Counted from the first letter of the stretch, positions 32,857-41,871 are shown. The stretch is DNA of 64,000 nt from Polyangium spumosum (GCF_009649845.1 NZ_WJIE01000017.1:1-64000), one strand, 5' to 3'. A program made the numbers and translations. The notes: generated by a model not told the origin, from the sequence alone.

Positions 32857-33336
32857 TCAGAAGCCGCCCCGCGTGCGCGCCTCGCGCTCGAGCTGCTCCT
32901 GGTACTCCACGCTGAAGCGCGCCCAGGGCCGCGAGCGCAGGCGCGGGAAGCCGATCGGCTCCCCCGTGCCCTCGCACGAGCCGTACGTGCCGTCGCTGAA
33001 CTTCGCGAGCGCACGATCGATCTCCGAGAGAAGCTGCACGTCACGCTCGAGCAGGCGCGAAGCCATGGCCGTCGCGCCCTCGATGTTCGCCTCGTCCATC
33101 TCGTCGCCGACCTCGCGGCCCGTGTCGCGCTCCTGCTCCTGGCGCGTCTCGATGCTCGCGAGTAGCTCCGCGCGCCTCGTCTCGAGCAAGGTGCGCAGCT
33201 CCTCCCGCTGCTCGAGCGTGAGCTCGGGCTCTTCGTCGATCGACTCGGGGTTCAGCGCGCCAGCGCGCGTCGCAGGCCTCGCACCAGGCCCTCGCGGCGC
33301 GATGCTCCCGATCCCTACTCCCTTTCGAGCGTCCAT
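32857..33336 (-). CDS. DksA/TraR-family RNA polymerase-binding protein, Cys-poor type
   Basis: Encodes 159 aa, ATG at 33336. Residues about 42-110 predict as the coiled coil that enters the RNA polymerase secondary channel (LTLEQREELRTLLETR, later REVGDEMDEANIEG with the acidic tip). YGSCEGTGEPIGFPRLRSRPWA follows the zinc-finger pattern, but only one of the four cysteines is present, as in the zinc-independent DksA2-like group. The N-terminal 40 residues are an extra Pro/Arg-rich extension. Its start codon stands 5 nt after a 13-bp perfect inverted repeat. Confidence 0.9.
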   Translation of the reverse strand: MDARKGVGIGSIAPRGPGARPATRAGALNPESIDEEPELTLEQREELRTLLETRRAELLASIETRQEQERDTGREVGDEMDEANIEGATAMASRLLERDVQLLSEIDRALAKFSDGTYGSCEGTGEPIGFPRLRSRPWARFSVEYQEQLEREARTRGGF

Positions 33337-33341
33337 GGTCC

Positions 33342-33383
33342 CCTTTGCCGTTCGGCGAGTGTTTTCCGGACGAACGGCAAAGG
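33342..33383 (-). promoter_or_regulatory. 13-bp perfect inverted repeat immediately upstream of dksA-like gene
   Basis: Arms at 33342-33354 and 33371-33383 (CCTTTGCCGTTCG and its complement) are perfect with a 16-nt spacer. On the mRNA sense the proximal arm ends AAAGG directly before GGGACC and the ATG, so a stem would pair part of the ribosome binding site. It could be a translational switch or an operator for a dimeric regulator. No other copy was noticed in the window. Confidence 0.6.
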
Positions 33384-33443
33384 ACATGCCCTCCGCCCTG
33401 CGCACGATTCGCACGTCGCGCGAAGGCAGAGAGGCTAGCAGCC

Positions 33444-35441
33444 TCAGCGGCGGGCGCCGCCGAACGCGAGCGTTTTGATGAGCCAGCCGATGTCCTCGAG
33501 GGCAGGCTTCGAAGCCGTCACGGCCACCTCGCCGCGCGGAGCGTCCACGGTGCCCGTGGAGCTCGACGTGATGAAGATCGGCGTGTCGCCCTGATGCGGC
33601 ATCGTGGAGACGGCGCGCATGAGCTGCTCGAAGCGCGGATCTCCGCGGCGCCCGAAGGCGCCCTTCGTGCGCTCCAGGCTCTTGACCAGCGGGCCCATCG
33701 AGAGGAAGCCCGCGCTCATGTGCTTGCCCCGGCGCAGCGGGTCGAGGTCCGTGCGGGACGCGATCGTGCCCGCGTCGGGCGCGCCGGTCTTCACGGCGAG
33801 CAGGCGCTTGACGAGCTCGTCGGGCTTGCCGCCCCCGATGGCGAGCCACGTGCGCGTCTTGCCGTCCCCCATGAGCAGGACGTGCACCTCGAGGCTCACG
33901 CGGTCCTTCTGCGTGGCGCCCTTCATTTCGAGCAGCGCCGCCGGGACGTTCTCCACCTTGATCGAAAGATCGAGCGAGTCGGGCCCGAGGGCGGCAGGGC
34001 CGCGCCCCACCTTGACCTTGGGGATCACCTTCGAAAGCTCCGGCCCGAGCTCCTTGCGGAGCGGATCCTGGAAGCCCTTGCGGTTGTACACGTCCGCGAC
34101 CTTGCGGAGCTGCTTGGCGAGGTTCGCCGAGCCCTCCTCGTAGCCCACGAGGCTCCAGCCGATCCACCCGTTCACGAGGGCCTCGGCCTCTTGTTGTGGC
34201 GTGCGCTTCCCGCCCTTGGCCTCCGGCTCCACGACGCGTCCGCTCGCCGTGACCGTCTCGACGTCCTTGCCCATGGGCCAGTCGAGCAGCTCGCCGACCG
34301 CGCGGTGATCGGCCTCGGAGCCGACGTTTAGCTTCGCCAGGCCCCCTTCGAGCAGGAGCCGGAGCGTGCGCAGGATGGGCTGGAAGCGCTTCGGATCGGA
34401 GCCGCGGCCATAAACGACGCTCGCGCTCTCCTTCGGCGCGCGCCAGAAGATCGCGGGCGGCGGGCCGGCGCGCTCGGGGCGCTCGCCCATGAGGCCGCTC
34501 ACCCAGGAGCTCTTGCCGCGCATGGCGAGCGCGGCGCTCGCGCGCAGGCACGAGGCCGGATCCATCGAGACGTCGAAGGTGAGTTTGTCCGCGTCCGCGG
34601 CGAAGGCGACGACCTCGTCCGCGAGGGCCGTCGCGGCGTCGACGAGCGCGCGATCGAACTTGGGCTCGCCGATCGAGAGCTCGGCCTGCGCGATCACGGG
34701 CAAACCCTGGACCTGCGTGCGCAAGAGCGAGCCGTACCGAGCCTCGGCCGGCGCGACGCGCAGCTCGAGGTGCACGTCCGAGCCCGCGCCGGGCTGGGTC
34801 GGCAAGGTACGCGTGAGGTACGGGGCGAGCGTGGTGACGTCCTTCTCCTTCGGCCCACACACGAGCCGCGCCGGCGTCGATCCCGCGGACGCCGCGATCA
34901 CGCACGTCGAGCTCGACCTGCCGCCGACGCGGAACATGCCGGGGCCGAGCTCGGTGAGGGGACCGGCGCCCTCGACGGCCATCTTCGCCTTCTCGAGCGA
35001 GGTCAGGCCGAGCGAGAAGGCGACGAAGGCGCCGGCGCGCTTCGATTGTGTCTCCAGCGAGGCCACGGCGAAGACGGGCGCGTCGAGCGCGACGACGGCC
35101 GCGAGGCTACGCACGTCGACGCTCGAGGAGACCACGTCGCGCAGGAGCAACCGGACCTGCGCCTCGACGCCGGTCAAAAGCGGCTCTTGCGGCAGGGCCG
35201 CGCACGTGCCGAAGTTGTTCAGCGTGGCCGCGGGGCTCTTCCAGCCGAAGAGCGCGACGACGTCCTGCGGCTCGGGGACCGGCGAGAGGTCGTAGGCCGT
35301 CTCGGCCGGCGCCGCGACCGCGACCGGCGTGGGCTCTTTCTTCGAGGCGTCGGCCGGCGTCTTCGTGGGTTCGACGGCCGCCGGAGACGGTCCACACGCG
35401 AGTGCGAGGAGGGCAAAAGCCGAGAGGAGCGACGTGCGCAT
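33444..35441 (-). CDS. Large lipoprotein of unknown function
   Basis: Encodes 665 aa, ATG at 35441. The signal peptide ends in LALAC (lipid Cys16), followed by a Pro/Lys/Ala-rich linker to about residue 48. The rest is a long mixed alpha/beta chain with no motif I recognise. It contains four further cysteines and several Lys-rich segments. TATAAA ends 7 bases before the ATG with TCGACG 17 bp further upstream, so the mRNA probably has almost no leader. It is followed by the dksA-like gene after a 107-bp gap. Function unknown; periplasmic location is inferred. Confidence 0.75.
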   Translation of the reverse strand: MRTSLLSAFALLALACGPSPAAVEPTKTPADASKKEPTPVAVAAPAETAYDLSPVPEPQDVVALFGWKSPAATLNNFGTCAALPQEPLLTGVEAQVRLLLRDVVSSSVDVRSLAAVVALDAPVFAVASLETQSKRAGAFVAFSLGLTSLEKAKMAVEGAGPLTELGPGMFRVGGRSSSTCVIAASAGSTPARLVCGPKEKDVTTLAPYLTRTLPTQPGAGSDVHLELRVAPAEARYGSLLRTQVQGLPVIAQAELSIGEPKFDRALVDAATALADEVVAFAADADKLTFDVSMDPASCLRASAALAMRGKSSWVSGLMGERPERAGPPPAIFWRAPKESASVVYGRGSDPKRFQPILRTLRLLLEGGLAKLNVGSEADHRAVGELLDWPMGKDVETVTASGRVVEPEAKGGKRTPQQEAEALVNGWIGWSLVGYEEGSANLAKQLRKVADVYNRKGFQDPLRKELGPELSKVIPKVKVGRGPAALGPDSLDLSIKVENVPAALLEMKGATQKDRVSLEVHVLLMGDGKTRTWLAIGGGKPDELVKRLLAVKTGAPDAGTIASRTDLDPLRRGKHMSAGFLSMGPLVKSLERTKGAFGRRGDPRFEQLMRAVSTMPHQGDTPIFITSSSTGTVDAPRGEVAVTASKPALEDIGWLIKTLAFGGARR

Positions 35442-35448
35442 GGCCCGC

Positions 35449-35477
35449 TTTATACGGTGGGCCGACGCGGGCGTCGA
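35449..35477 (-). promoter_or_regulatory. Candidate promoter of the 665-aa lipoprotein gene
   Basis: On the minus strand TCGACG (35472-35477) and TATAAA (35449-35454) are 17 bp apart, and the ATG follows 7 bases later. The -10 is the most AT-rich hexamer nearby. The predicted transcript would start at or next to the start codon. Confidence 0.4.
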
Positions 35478-35543
35478 GGAGAGCCGGAATCACGCGCGGG
35501 CTCGGGCTTGCCTTCCGCGCGGCCTCGTCCTACGCCGAGCTTC

Positions 35544-36269
35544 ATGCGCGTACGGACCCGCCTCGAAAAGCTGCTCCGCATCACGACCCTCGGTCTGCCG
35601 GCGGTCGTCGTCGTCGTCGCCGCGGCCTGCGGCGGCGAGACCACGCCGCCTCCGGCCACACCCGAGCCGCCCCCGGCCGCGACGCCGGCCCCCGCGCCGG
35701 AGGAGACGGCCGCGCCGGAGGCACCTCCGCCCGAGCCGACCGCGAAGCCGGAGGCCGAGCCGCCGCCGCCGCCGAAGGACGCCGAGGAGCGCCCGCCGGT
35801 GCTCATGAGCTCGGAGAAAGAACTGCAGTCGATCTTCACGACGAGCCCGGGCGCGAAGCTCGAGCTCGGCGACGACGCGGGCCGCGCCGTCTTCCGCATC
35901 CGCGAAGGCTCGCTCGGCTCGGCCCACATCATCACGTTCAAGATCGACCCGAAGGGCAAGTCGACGGGCGTGCCGATCGGGAAGATCTACCGGATGCTCG
36001 TGCAGATCGAGAACTCGGCGGAGACGCCCACGCTCGAGACCCTGGACAAACCCTTCGAGTTCAGCTTCCCCGCGGGCAACAAGAAGGACGCGAACCTCGC
36101 GATCGGCGAGCTGAAGGTCGACGACAAGGGCCGCGAGAAGATCACCTGGACGATCTACGCGCCCGAGAAGATCGACGACGCGATGGGCGTGGCGCACTTC
36201 AAGATCAAGTCGATCGGCAACTTCTACATGCACGTCACGGCGAAGCCCCCGACCGAGGCGCCCAAGTGA
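35544..36269 (+). CDS. Lipoprotein with Pro/Ala/Glu-rich linker
   Basis: Encodes 241 aa, ATG at 35544. The signal peptide ends in AAACG, giving lipid Cys29. Residues 32-85 are Pro/Ala/Glu repeats, probably an extended spacer across the periplasm. The C-terminal 150 residues form a beta-rich domain with no motif I know. It is divergent from the 665-aa lipoprotein gene and its 3' end overlaps the convergent oxidoreductase gene by 35 bp. Function unknown. Confidence 0.75.
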   Translation: MRVRTRLEKLLRITTLGLPAVVVVVAAACGGETTPPPATPEPPPAATPAPAPEETAAPEAPPPEPTAKPEAEPPPPPKDAEERPPVLMSSEKELQSIFTTSPGAKLELGDDAGRAVFRIREGSLGSAHIITFKIDPKGKSTGVPIGKIYRMLVQIENSAETPTLETLDKPFEFSFPAGNKKDANLAIGELKVDDKGREKITWTIYAPEKIDDAMGVAHFKIKSIGNFYMHVTAKPPTEAPK

Positions 36270-37473
36270 CACGCGCCTGATCGAGCGCGACGCCGAGCAA
36301 CGCCCCGCCGAGGTCGAGCGCGCTCCGTCCGAGCGCGCGCCGATCGACCCGTTCCCCCGCGAAATACTCCATCCCCGCAGCGGCGAGCGCGCGCGAGCGC
36401 GTGACCCATCGCTCGACGAGCGGGCGCGCGCCGCCGTAGACGAAGCGCGCCGCCCGGGCGCGCACGCGAAGATCGAAGCCGAGGCGGCTCGCGTGGAGCA
36501 CGCGCGGGAACGAGGCGAACGAGAGGTCGCCCGAGCGGAGCGCCCGCGCGAGGAACGGGCCCGCCACGGCGCCGTACTGGATCGCCTGCGCGATCCCCTC
36601 GCCGAGCGCCGGATCGATGCCCGCGGCCTCGCCCACGAGCAACACGCGCGGCCGCGCGAAGGGCTCGTGCAGCGAGAGGCCTCGCTCGGCGAAGCGACGC
36701 AGCGACGCGGCGGGCGCGGGCACGCCTCGAGCGGCGGCGCGCGCGAGCAAACGATCACCCGGCCCGGGCTCGGTCGCGGCGCGCTCGGGCACGCCCTCGG
36801 CGCGGAGCTCGTAGATGCCCCGACAAACCAGGGGTTCTCCGCGGACGAGGGTCGGAAAGTCCCAGGCGTACCCGGGCAAACCACGGTCGCCGAGGTCGAA
36901 GTGGAGCAGGTCGCGGGGCTCGTCTTCGCTCGCCCTCTCCGTGTCGAGCTCCACGGCCTGGGCCATGAACGCGCCGCGGGGCAAGCCGAGCGCGCGCCGC
37001 ACGACGCTTCCGACGCCGTCCGCGCCGACGACGGCGCGGGCGCGGATCTCGCCGATCGAGGTCTCGAGACGCGCCGCGTGTTCGCCGACGACGAGCCCCG
37101 TGACCTTCACGCCATCGCGCACCCGCACGCCGCGCGCCATGGCCACCGCGGCGAAGGCGTGATCGAACTCGACGCGCCGGACGACACGACCGATCGGAGG
37201 CCCGTCGGCGCGCGTGGCGAGGCTTCGGCCCGAGGCGTCCACGGACAAACCTCGAATGGGGACCGAGGGGACGTCGACGCGCGCGCCGATCGACGCGAGC
37301 AGTTTGTCCGCGCGCGCGCCGATCGCGCCCGCGCAGACCTTCTCCCGCGGGTACTTGCCTCGCTCGATCACGAGGATCCGATCGGCGAGCCGGGGCGACG
37401 TGTGCGCGAGGAAGAGGGCCGTCGAGATGCCGGCCGGGCCGCCGCCGACGATCACGATCTCCGCGTCGAGCAT
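36235..37473 (-). CDS. FAD-dependent oxidoreductase, geranylgeranyl-reductase-like
   Basis: Encodes 412 aa. The N-terminal GGGPAG (10-15) is the dinucleotide-binding loop, followed by the ERGKYPREKVCAGAIG segment typical of geranylgeranyl-reductase and related flavoproteins. GADGVGSVVRRALG near 150 and LLVGEAAGIDPALGEGI near 290 are the other two FAD motifs. These enzymes reduce isoprenoid chains or hydroxylate aromatics; the substrate here is not evident. The gene begins 13 bp after the argJ-argB fusion, so it is read from the arginine operon although no link to arginine is known. Confidence 0.85.
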   Translation of the reverse strand: MLDAEIVIVGGGPAGISTALFLAHTSPRLADRILVIERGKYPREKVCAGAIGARADKLLASIGARVDVPSVPIRGLSVDASGRSLATRADGPPIGRVVRRVEFDHAFAAVAMARGVRVRDGVKVTGLVVGEHAARLETSIGEIRARAVVGADGVGSVVRRALGLPRGAFMAQAVELDTERASEDEPRDLLHFDLGDRGLPGYAWDFPTLVRGEPLVCRGIYELRAEGVPERAATEPGPGDRLLARAAARGVPAPAASLRRFAERGLSLHEPFARPRVLLVGEAAGIDPALGEGIAQAIQYGAVAGPFLARALRSGDLSFASFPRVLHASRLGFDLRVRARAARFVYGGARPLVERWVTRSRALAAAGMEYFAGERVDRRALGRSALDLGGALLGVALDQARVTWAPRSGASP

Positions 37474-37486
37474 GGCGAGGGCGGGC

Positions 37487-39610
37487 TCAGCTCATGGGGA
37501 ACTCTTCGCCCTCTTTCGGAGCGCCTGCGCGGATCATCGTGCCGACGCCTCGCGAGGTGAAGAGCTCGGCCACCACGTTGTGCGGGACGCGGCCGTCGAT
37601 GATGTGCACCGTCTCGACGCCGCCTTCGAGCGCGCGCAGGATCGAGGCCGCCTTCGGGAGCATGCCGCCCGTGACCGTGCCGTCACGCATACGCGCCTCG
37701 AGCTCCTCGGCGCTCATCTCCGAGACGAGCAGGCCGTTCGAAAGGATGCCGGCGACGTCCGTCAGGTAGATGAGCTTGCGCGCGCCACACGCGACCGCGA
37801 CCTCGGCGGCGACGGTGTCGGCGTTGATGTTGTAGGTGCTGCCGTCCTTGCCGAGGCCGATCGGCGAGATGACGGGGATGTAACCCTTGCCGAGCAGGAG
37901 CTCGAGCACATCGGGATCCACACGCGCGACCTCGCCGACGTAGCCGAGGTCCTTGCCGGGCGGCATGTTCATCTTGCGCGCCTCGATGAGGCCGCCGTCC
38001 TTGCCGGACAGACCCACGGCCTTCGTGCCCGCGCGCGCGAGCGAGGCGACGACCTCCTTGTTGATCTGGCCCGTGAGGACCATCTCGACGATCTTGAGGC
38101 TGCCGGCGTCGGTGACGCGCAGGCCGTCGACGAACTCGCTCGTCTGCCCCATCTGCTCGAGCGTGCGCGAGATCTCGGGGCCGCCGCCGTGCACGATGAT
38201 CGGCCGCAGGCCCACGGCCTGCAGCAGGCGCACGTCCTCGGCGAAGCGATCCTTGAGGTCGGCGCGCACCATCGCGGCGCCGCCGTACTTGATCACCGCG
38301 CGCGTGCCGGCGAAGCGCTCGATGTAGCGGAGCGCCTGCACGAGCGTGTCGGCCTTGAGCTCCGGCGTCTTGTGGTCGAGGCTCGGATCACGCCGCACCG
38401 GGCCCTCGGGGTCGACGAGCACCGCGGCGTAGTCGGCGTTGATTCGTACGTAGTCGTAGGAGAGGTCGCAGCCCCACGCCGTCGCCTCGCCCGGGCCGTC
38501 GCCGACCTCGACGTCGACGAAGACCTCCTCGCCGCGGAGGAGCGCGCGGAGCGCGTCGGCGTCGAAGGGCTGCGGCTTGCCCTGCGCGAAGACGAGCACG
38601 TTCTGCATGCGCACGCTCGTGACGCCCGGATCGAAGCGGATGTGTTGCTCCGACGCGCGCGCGCCGATCGCGGCGAGCACGCGGCCCCAGTTCGGATCGG
38701 TCCCGAAAAACGCGGCCTTCGAGAGGTTCGACTCGGTGACGGCACGCGCGAGCGAGCGCGCGGTCGTGAGGTCCTCGGCGCCACGCACGGTCACCGTGAC
38801 GAGGTGCTGCGCGCCCTCGCCGTCGCCGGCGATCGTCCGCGCGAGCTCCTTGCAGAGGTCGACGATCGCAGCCGCGAAGGTCTGCGCCTCGGGCGAGTCG
38901 CGGCGCGTGATCGGGTCGTTCTCGGCCATGCCGTTGGCGAGGACGAGGACCTGATCGTTCGTCGACGTGTCGCGATCGACGCTGACCATGTTGAACGTCT
39001 CGTCGACGGCGCCGCGCAGGATCGCGTCGAGCACGGTGACGTCGATGGCCGCGTCCGTCACGAGGAACGCGAGCATCGTGGCCATGTTCGGGTGGATCAT
39101 GCCCGAGCCCTTGGCGATGCCGGCGATCCGCACGCGATCACCGCCGAGGAAGATCTCGCGCGAGGCGAGCTTCGTGCAGGTGTCGGTCGTGAGGATCGCC
39201 TCGGCCGCGGGCGCGGGATCCTGACCGAGCTTCGCGATGAGGCCGGGCACGGCGGCGGCGACCTTTCCATGCGGCAAGGGCACGCCGATGACGCCGGTCG
39301 AGCAGGTGAGCACCGCGTCGACGGGCACGCCGAGCGCGTCGGCGACGGAGGAGGCCATGCGCTGGTTGGCGAGCACGCCCTCCTCGCCGGAGAGGCAGTT
39401 CGCGTTGCCGCTGTTCGCCACGATCGCGCGCGCGTCCGTGCGCGGCAGGCGCGCGACGTTCCAGTCGACACACGCCGCGCGAGACTTGGAGCGCGTGAAG
39501 CAACCCGCCGCGACGGCGGGCAGCTCCGAGAGCACGAGCGCGAGGTCGGGGCGTTTGACCTTGATGCCGGCCGAGACGCCGGCAAACGAGAATCCAAGCG
39601 GTATCTTCAC
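37487..39610 (-). CDS. argJB: ArgJ-ArgB fusion: ornithine acetyltransferase plus acetylglutamate kinase
   Basis: Encodes 707 aa in one frame. Residues 1-394 are ArgJ: the self-cleavage motif KGSGMIHPNMATML has the nucleophile Thr178, preceded by CSTGVIG, and the module ends in the usual YVRINADY. A linker of about 25 residues leads to ArgB at about 418-707: VIKYGGAAM (439-447), HGGGPEI and later NADT. ArgJ recycles the acetyl group from acetylornithine to glutamate; ArgB phosphorylates N-acetylglutamate. After ArgJ autocleavage the kinase would stay joined to the beta chain. The GTG start has GAGGTGG upstream. argC precedes it by 66 bp. Confidence 0.93.
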   Translation of the reverse strand: MKIPLGFSFAGVSAGIKVKRPDLALVLSELPAVAAGCFTRSKSRAACVDWNVARLPRTDARAIVANSGNANCLSGEEGVLANQRMASSVADALGVPVDAVLTCSTGVIGVPLPHGKVAAAVPGLIAKLGQDPAPAAEAILTTDTCTKLASREIFLGGDRVRIAGIAKGSGMIHPNMATMLAFLVTDAAIDVTVLDAILRGAVDETFNMVSVDRDTSTNDQVLVLANGMAENDPITRRDSPEAQTFAAAIVDLCKELARTIAGDGEGAQHLVTVTVRGAEDLTTARSLARAVTESNLSKAAFFGTDPNWGRVLAAIGARASEQHIRFDPGVTSVRMQNVLVFAQGKPQPFDADALRALLRGEEVFVDVEVGDGPGEATAWGCDLSYDYVRINADYAAVLVDPEGPVRRDPSLDHKTPELKADTLVQALRYIERFAGTRAVIKYGGAAMVRADLKDRFAEDVRLLQAVGLRPIIVHGGGPEISRTLEQMGQTSEFVDGLRVTDAGSLKIVEMVLTGQINKEVVASLARAGTKAVGLSGKDGGLIEARKMNMPPGKDLGYVGEVARVDPDVLELLLGKGYIPVISPIGLGKDGSTYNINADTVAAEVAVACGARKLIYLTDVAGILSNGLLVSEMSAEELEARMRDGTVTGGMLPKAASILRALEGGVETVHIIDGRVPHNVVAELFTSRGVGTMIRAGAPKEGEEFPMS

Positions 39611-39676
39611 GGGCCACCTCGGAGGTTGGGGAGAGCCGCGCCGGCGAGGCGACGCGGGGGAGCCCTCATCGGTCGA

Positions 39677-40723
39677 TCAATGCGAGGAAAGCGGCGGCGC
39701 GCCGATCATCGCGCAGAGGTTCTGGAGCGCCTGCGAGGCGGCGCCCTTGAGCAGGTTGTCGAGCGCGGACGTGACGACGACCGAGCCACGCTCGGCGTCG
39801 GCGCGGACGCCGAGGCGCGCGTACGGGGTGTACGCGACCTGCGCGAGCGTGACGTCCTCCGGCGCGCGCACCTCGACGAGGTCGGCAGGGGCGTAGGCGC
39901 GCCGGAAGAGCGCCTCGACCTCTGCGTGCGGGACCTTGCCCGAGAGGCGCGCGAAGGCCGTGACGAGCAGGCCGCGGCGCACGGGCAAGAGGTGCGGGAC
40001 GAAGGTCACGGAGGCGCGCACGCGGCCCGCGCGGGAGAGCGCTTGCTCGATCTCGGGCGTGTGCTGGTGATTGCCGACGCGGTACGCCGAGAGGTTCTCG
40101 TCGACCTCCATGAAGAGCAAGCGCTCCTCGACCTTGCGGCCCGCGCCCGAGACGCCGCTCTTGCCGTCGACGTACATCGACCCGGGATCGATCGCGCCCG
40201 CCTCGACGAGCGGCGCGAGCGCGAGGATCGCGGCCGTCGCGTAACAACCAGGGTTCGCGACGAGGCGCGCGTCCCTCGCGCCGCCCGCGCGGGTCGACGC
40301 GGAGGCGACCTCCGGCAGGCCGTAATGCGCCTCGGCGAGCAGCTCGGGCGCGGGGTGATCGAAGCCGTACCAGCGCGGATACGCGGCCGGGTCCTCCAGG
40401 CGAAACGCGCCCGAGAGATCGACGACGCGCACGCCGTGCGCGAGCAGCTCCGGCGCGAGGCGGGCCGAGACCTCGGCGGGCGTCGCGAGCAGCGCGACCT
40501 CGCCCTGCCGAGCGACGTTGACGGCCTCGCTCATCGGCGCGACGGAGAGCTTCGCGACGCTCGCGGGCACGCGCACGTGCTCGCCGAGCTTCGAGCCCTT
40601 CCATCGATCCGCGACGACGCCCACGAGCGAGAGCGAGGCGTGCTCGGCGACGAGCCGCGCCAGCTCGCTGCCAGCGAAGCCGCTCACGCCGACGATCGAC
40701 ACGGGAACTTTGGACGCACTCAC
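39677..40723 (-). CDS. argC: N-acetyl-gamma-glutamyl-phosphate reductase
   Basis: Encodes 348 aa. The N-terminal GVSGFAGSEL is the NADP-binding turn and NPGCYAT holds the catalytic Cys160; GNHQHTPEIE later is also conserved. It reduces the product of ArgB to the semialdehyde, the third step of arginine synthesis, so with the ArgJ-ArgB fusion it covers steps 1-3 and 5. The start is a GTG at 40723 behind a good promoter candidate with no Shine-Dalgarno. Confidence 0.95.
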   Translation of the reverse strand: MSASKVPVSIVGVSGFAGSELARLVAEHASLSLVGVVADRWKGSKLGEHVRVPASVAKLSVAPMSEAVNVARQGEVALLATPAEVSARLAPELLAHGVRVVDLSGAFRLEDPAAYPRWYGFDHPAPELLAEAHYGLPEVASASTRAGGARDARLVANPGCYATAAILALAPLVEAGAIDPGSMYVDGKSGVSGAGRKVEERLLFMEVDENLSAYRVGNHQHTPEIEQALSRAGRVRASVTFVPHLLPVRRGLLVTAFARLSGKVPHAEVEALFRRAYAPADLVEVRAPEDVTLAQVAYTPYARLGVRADAERGSVVVTSALDNLLKGAASQALQNLCAMIGAPPLSSH

Positions 40724-40732
40724 GGGCGCGCT

Positions 40733-40761
40733 TCCCTACAGAGCGGCGACGGCATTGTCAA
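40733..40761 (-). promoter_or_regulatory. Promoter candidate for the arginine operon
   Basis: A perfect TTGACA (minus strand, 40756-40761) and TAGGGA (40733-40738) are spaced by exactly 17 bp. The GTG of argC follows 9 bases after the -10, so the leader would be about two bases or none. Confidence 0.5.
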
Positions 40762-40828
40762 ACGGTTGTGCGCGCTTGCCGCGTGATGGCACCTCGGTTG
40801 CTCGTCCCAGCCGCAAGCGAGGTGACCT

Positions 40829-41269
40829 GTGCGGATGAGAAGCAACGTGGGCGCCCAGGACGGACGACGAAAGAGGCGCACGGAACGCGGGAGGCGCGGC
40901 GCGTGGATCCTCCTGCCCGTCTTCGTGTTCTCGATGCTGGTCGTGGGCTGTACGGCCACGCTGTCGGCGGGGAGGCCAAACGTGGGCGGGTACGACGTGG
41001 CCTATGCGGACGCGGTCCCGGTCGCGATCGACGACTATCCGGCCGTGGAGTACCGCGGCCGGATCGCCTACCTGGTCGAGGGTCGCTGGTACTGGCCGAC
41101 CGACGACGGCTGGGTGGTGTTCCTCGAGGAGCCGCCGGAGCTCGGCACGTACCGCACGCGGGTCCAGACCGCGCCGCGCGCCGTGCCGCCGCCCGCGGTC
41201 GAGTACGGCTATCCGGGGGTTCGTCCGACGAAACCGCAGGAGCTGCATCGCGAGTATCGTCCGCGCTGA
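40829..41269 (+). CDS. Small lipoprotein of unknown function
   Basis: Encodes 146 aa from the GTG at 40829, chosen since GAGGTG lies five bases upstream; an ATG two codons later is possible. A long basic N-terminus (about 24 residues) precedes the hydrophobic segment, ending in lipobox VVGC at about Cys41. The mature domain is Tyr/Trp/Asp-rich (GRWYWPTDDGWVVF) and Pro-rich at the end, resembling short envelope proteins of unknown role. It is divergent from argC and lies 42 bp before another lipoprotein gene. Confidence 0.7.
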   Translation: MRMRSNVGAQDGRRKRRTERGRRGAWILLPVFVFSMLVVGCTATLSAGRPNVGGYDVAYADAVPVAIDDYPAVEYRGRIAYLVEGRWYWPTDDGWVVFLEEPPELGTYRTRVQTAPRAVPPPAVEYGYPGVRPTKPQELHREYRPR

Positions 41270-41311
41270 CCTTCGTCCGCGCGGACCGACGAGAACCAGG
41301 GGGAGGTTTCA

Positions 41312-41791
41312 ATGCACAATTCCATCGTGAAATGGGCTCGCTCCGCGGCGTTCGTCCTGACCTTGGCCGCGAGCACGGCCGGGTGCGCGGCGGACGCGGC
41401 CATCTACGTGCCCGTCGGGCGCGACTCGGGCGAGGTGACGCAGCGCTGGTCGATCGGAGGTCGCTTCGACCGGCGCCTCTGCAGGACCTACGGCGCCGAC
41501 CGCATGGAGCTCATCATCCGCGACACGGCCGGCGGCATCGTGGCGCGCGCGTACCAGCCCTGTGAAGAGATGCAGATGACGGTGGATCTGCCCGAGGGCA
41601 GGTACTTCGGCGAGGCGAAGCTCATCGCTCGCGACGGCTCGGAGGTGAGCACCACGCTCGAGCTTCAGCCCTTCCGCATCTACGAGGACACCGAGACGTT
41701 CATCGACACGGACTTCCCGCGCTCGTCGATGCTCACGGTGCTCTCCGTCGACACGTCGGCGTCCTCGTCGGTCGACGAAGAGGCCCCCTGA
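41312..41791 (+). CDS. Lipoprotein of unknown function
   Basis: Encodes 159 aa, ATG at 41312 with GGGGGAGG upstream. The signal peptide ends in TAGC (lipid Cys25). The mature part is mainly beta (RMELIIRDTAGGIVAR, MTVDLPEGRYFGEAKL), like an immunoglobulin-type domain, with two further cysteines that could pair. The C-terminus is Ser/Thr/Asp-rich. It probably forms an operon with the preceding small lipoprotein. Function unknown. Confidence 0.75.
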   Translation: MHNSIVKWARSAAFVLTLAASTAGCAADAAIYVPVGRDSGEVTQRWSIGGRFDRRLCRTYGADRMELIIRDTAGGIVARAYQPCEEMQMTVDLPEGRYFGEAKLIARDGSEVSTTLELQPFRIYEDTETFIDTDFPRSSMLTVLSVDTSASSSVDEEAP

Positions 41792-41871
41792 TCCACGGGA
41801 CACACCGCGGCGGGCGCGGCGACCGACGAGGACAGACGCGTCGGCCTTGATCTGCGTCCCCATCTTCATCC

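Noticed and set aside
37214-40786. A 1190-codon plus-strand frame opposite argC and argJ-argB
   Set aside because: It is antisense to clearly conserved arginine enzymes and has low-complexity Arg/Glu/Asp composition.
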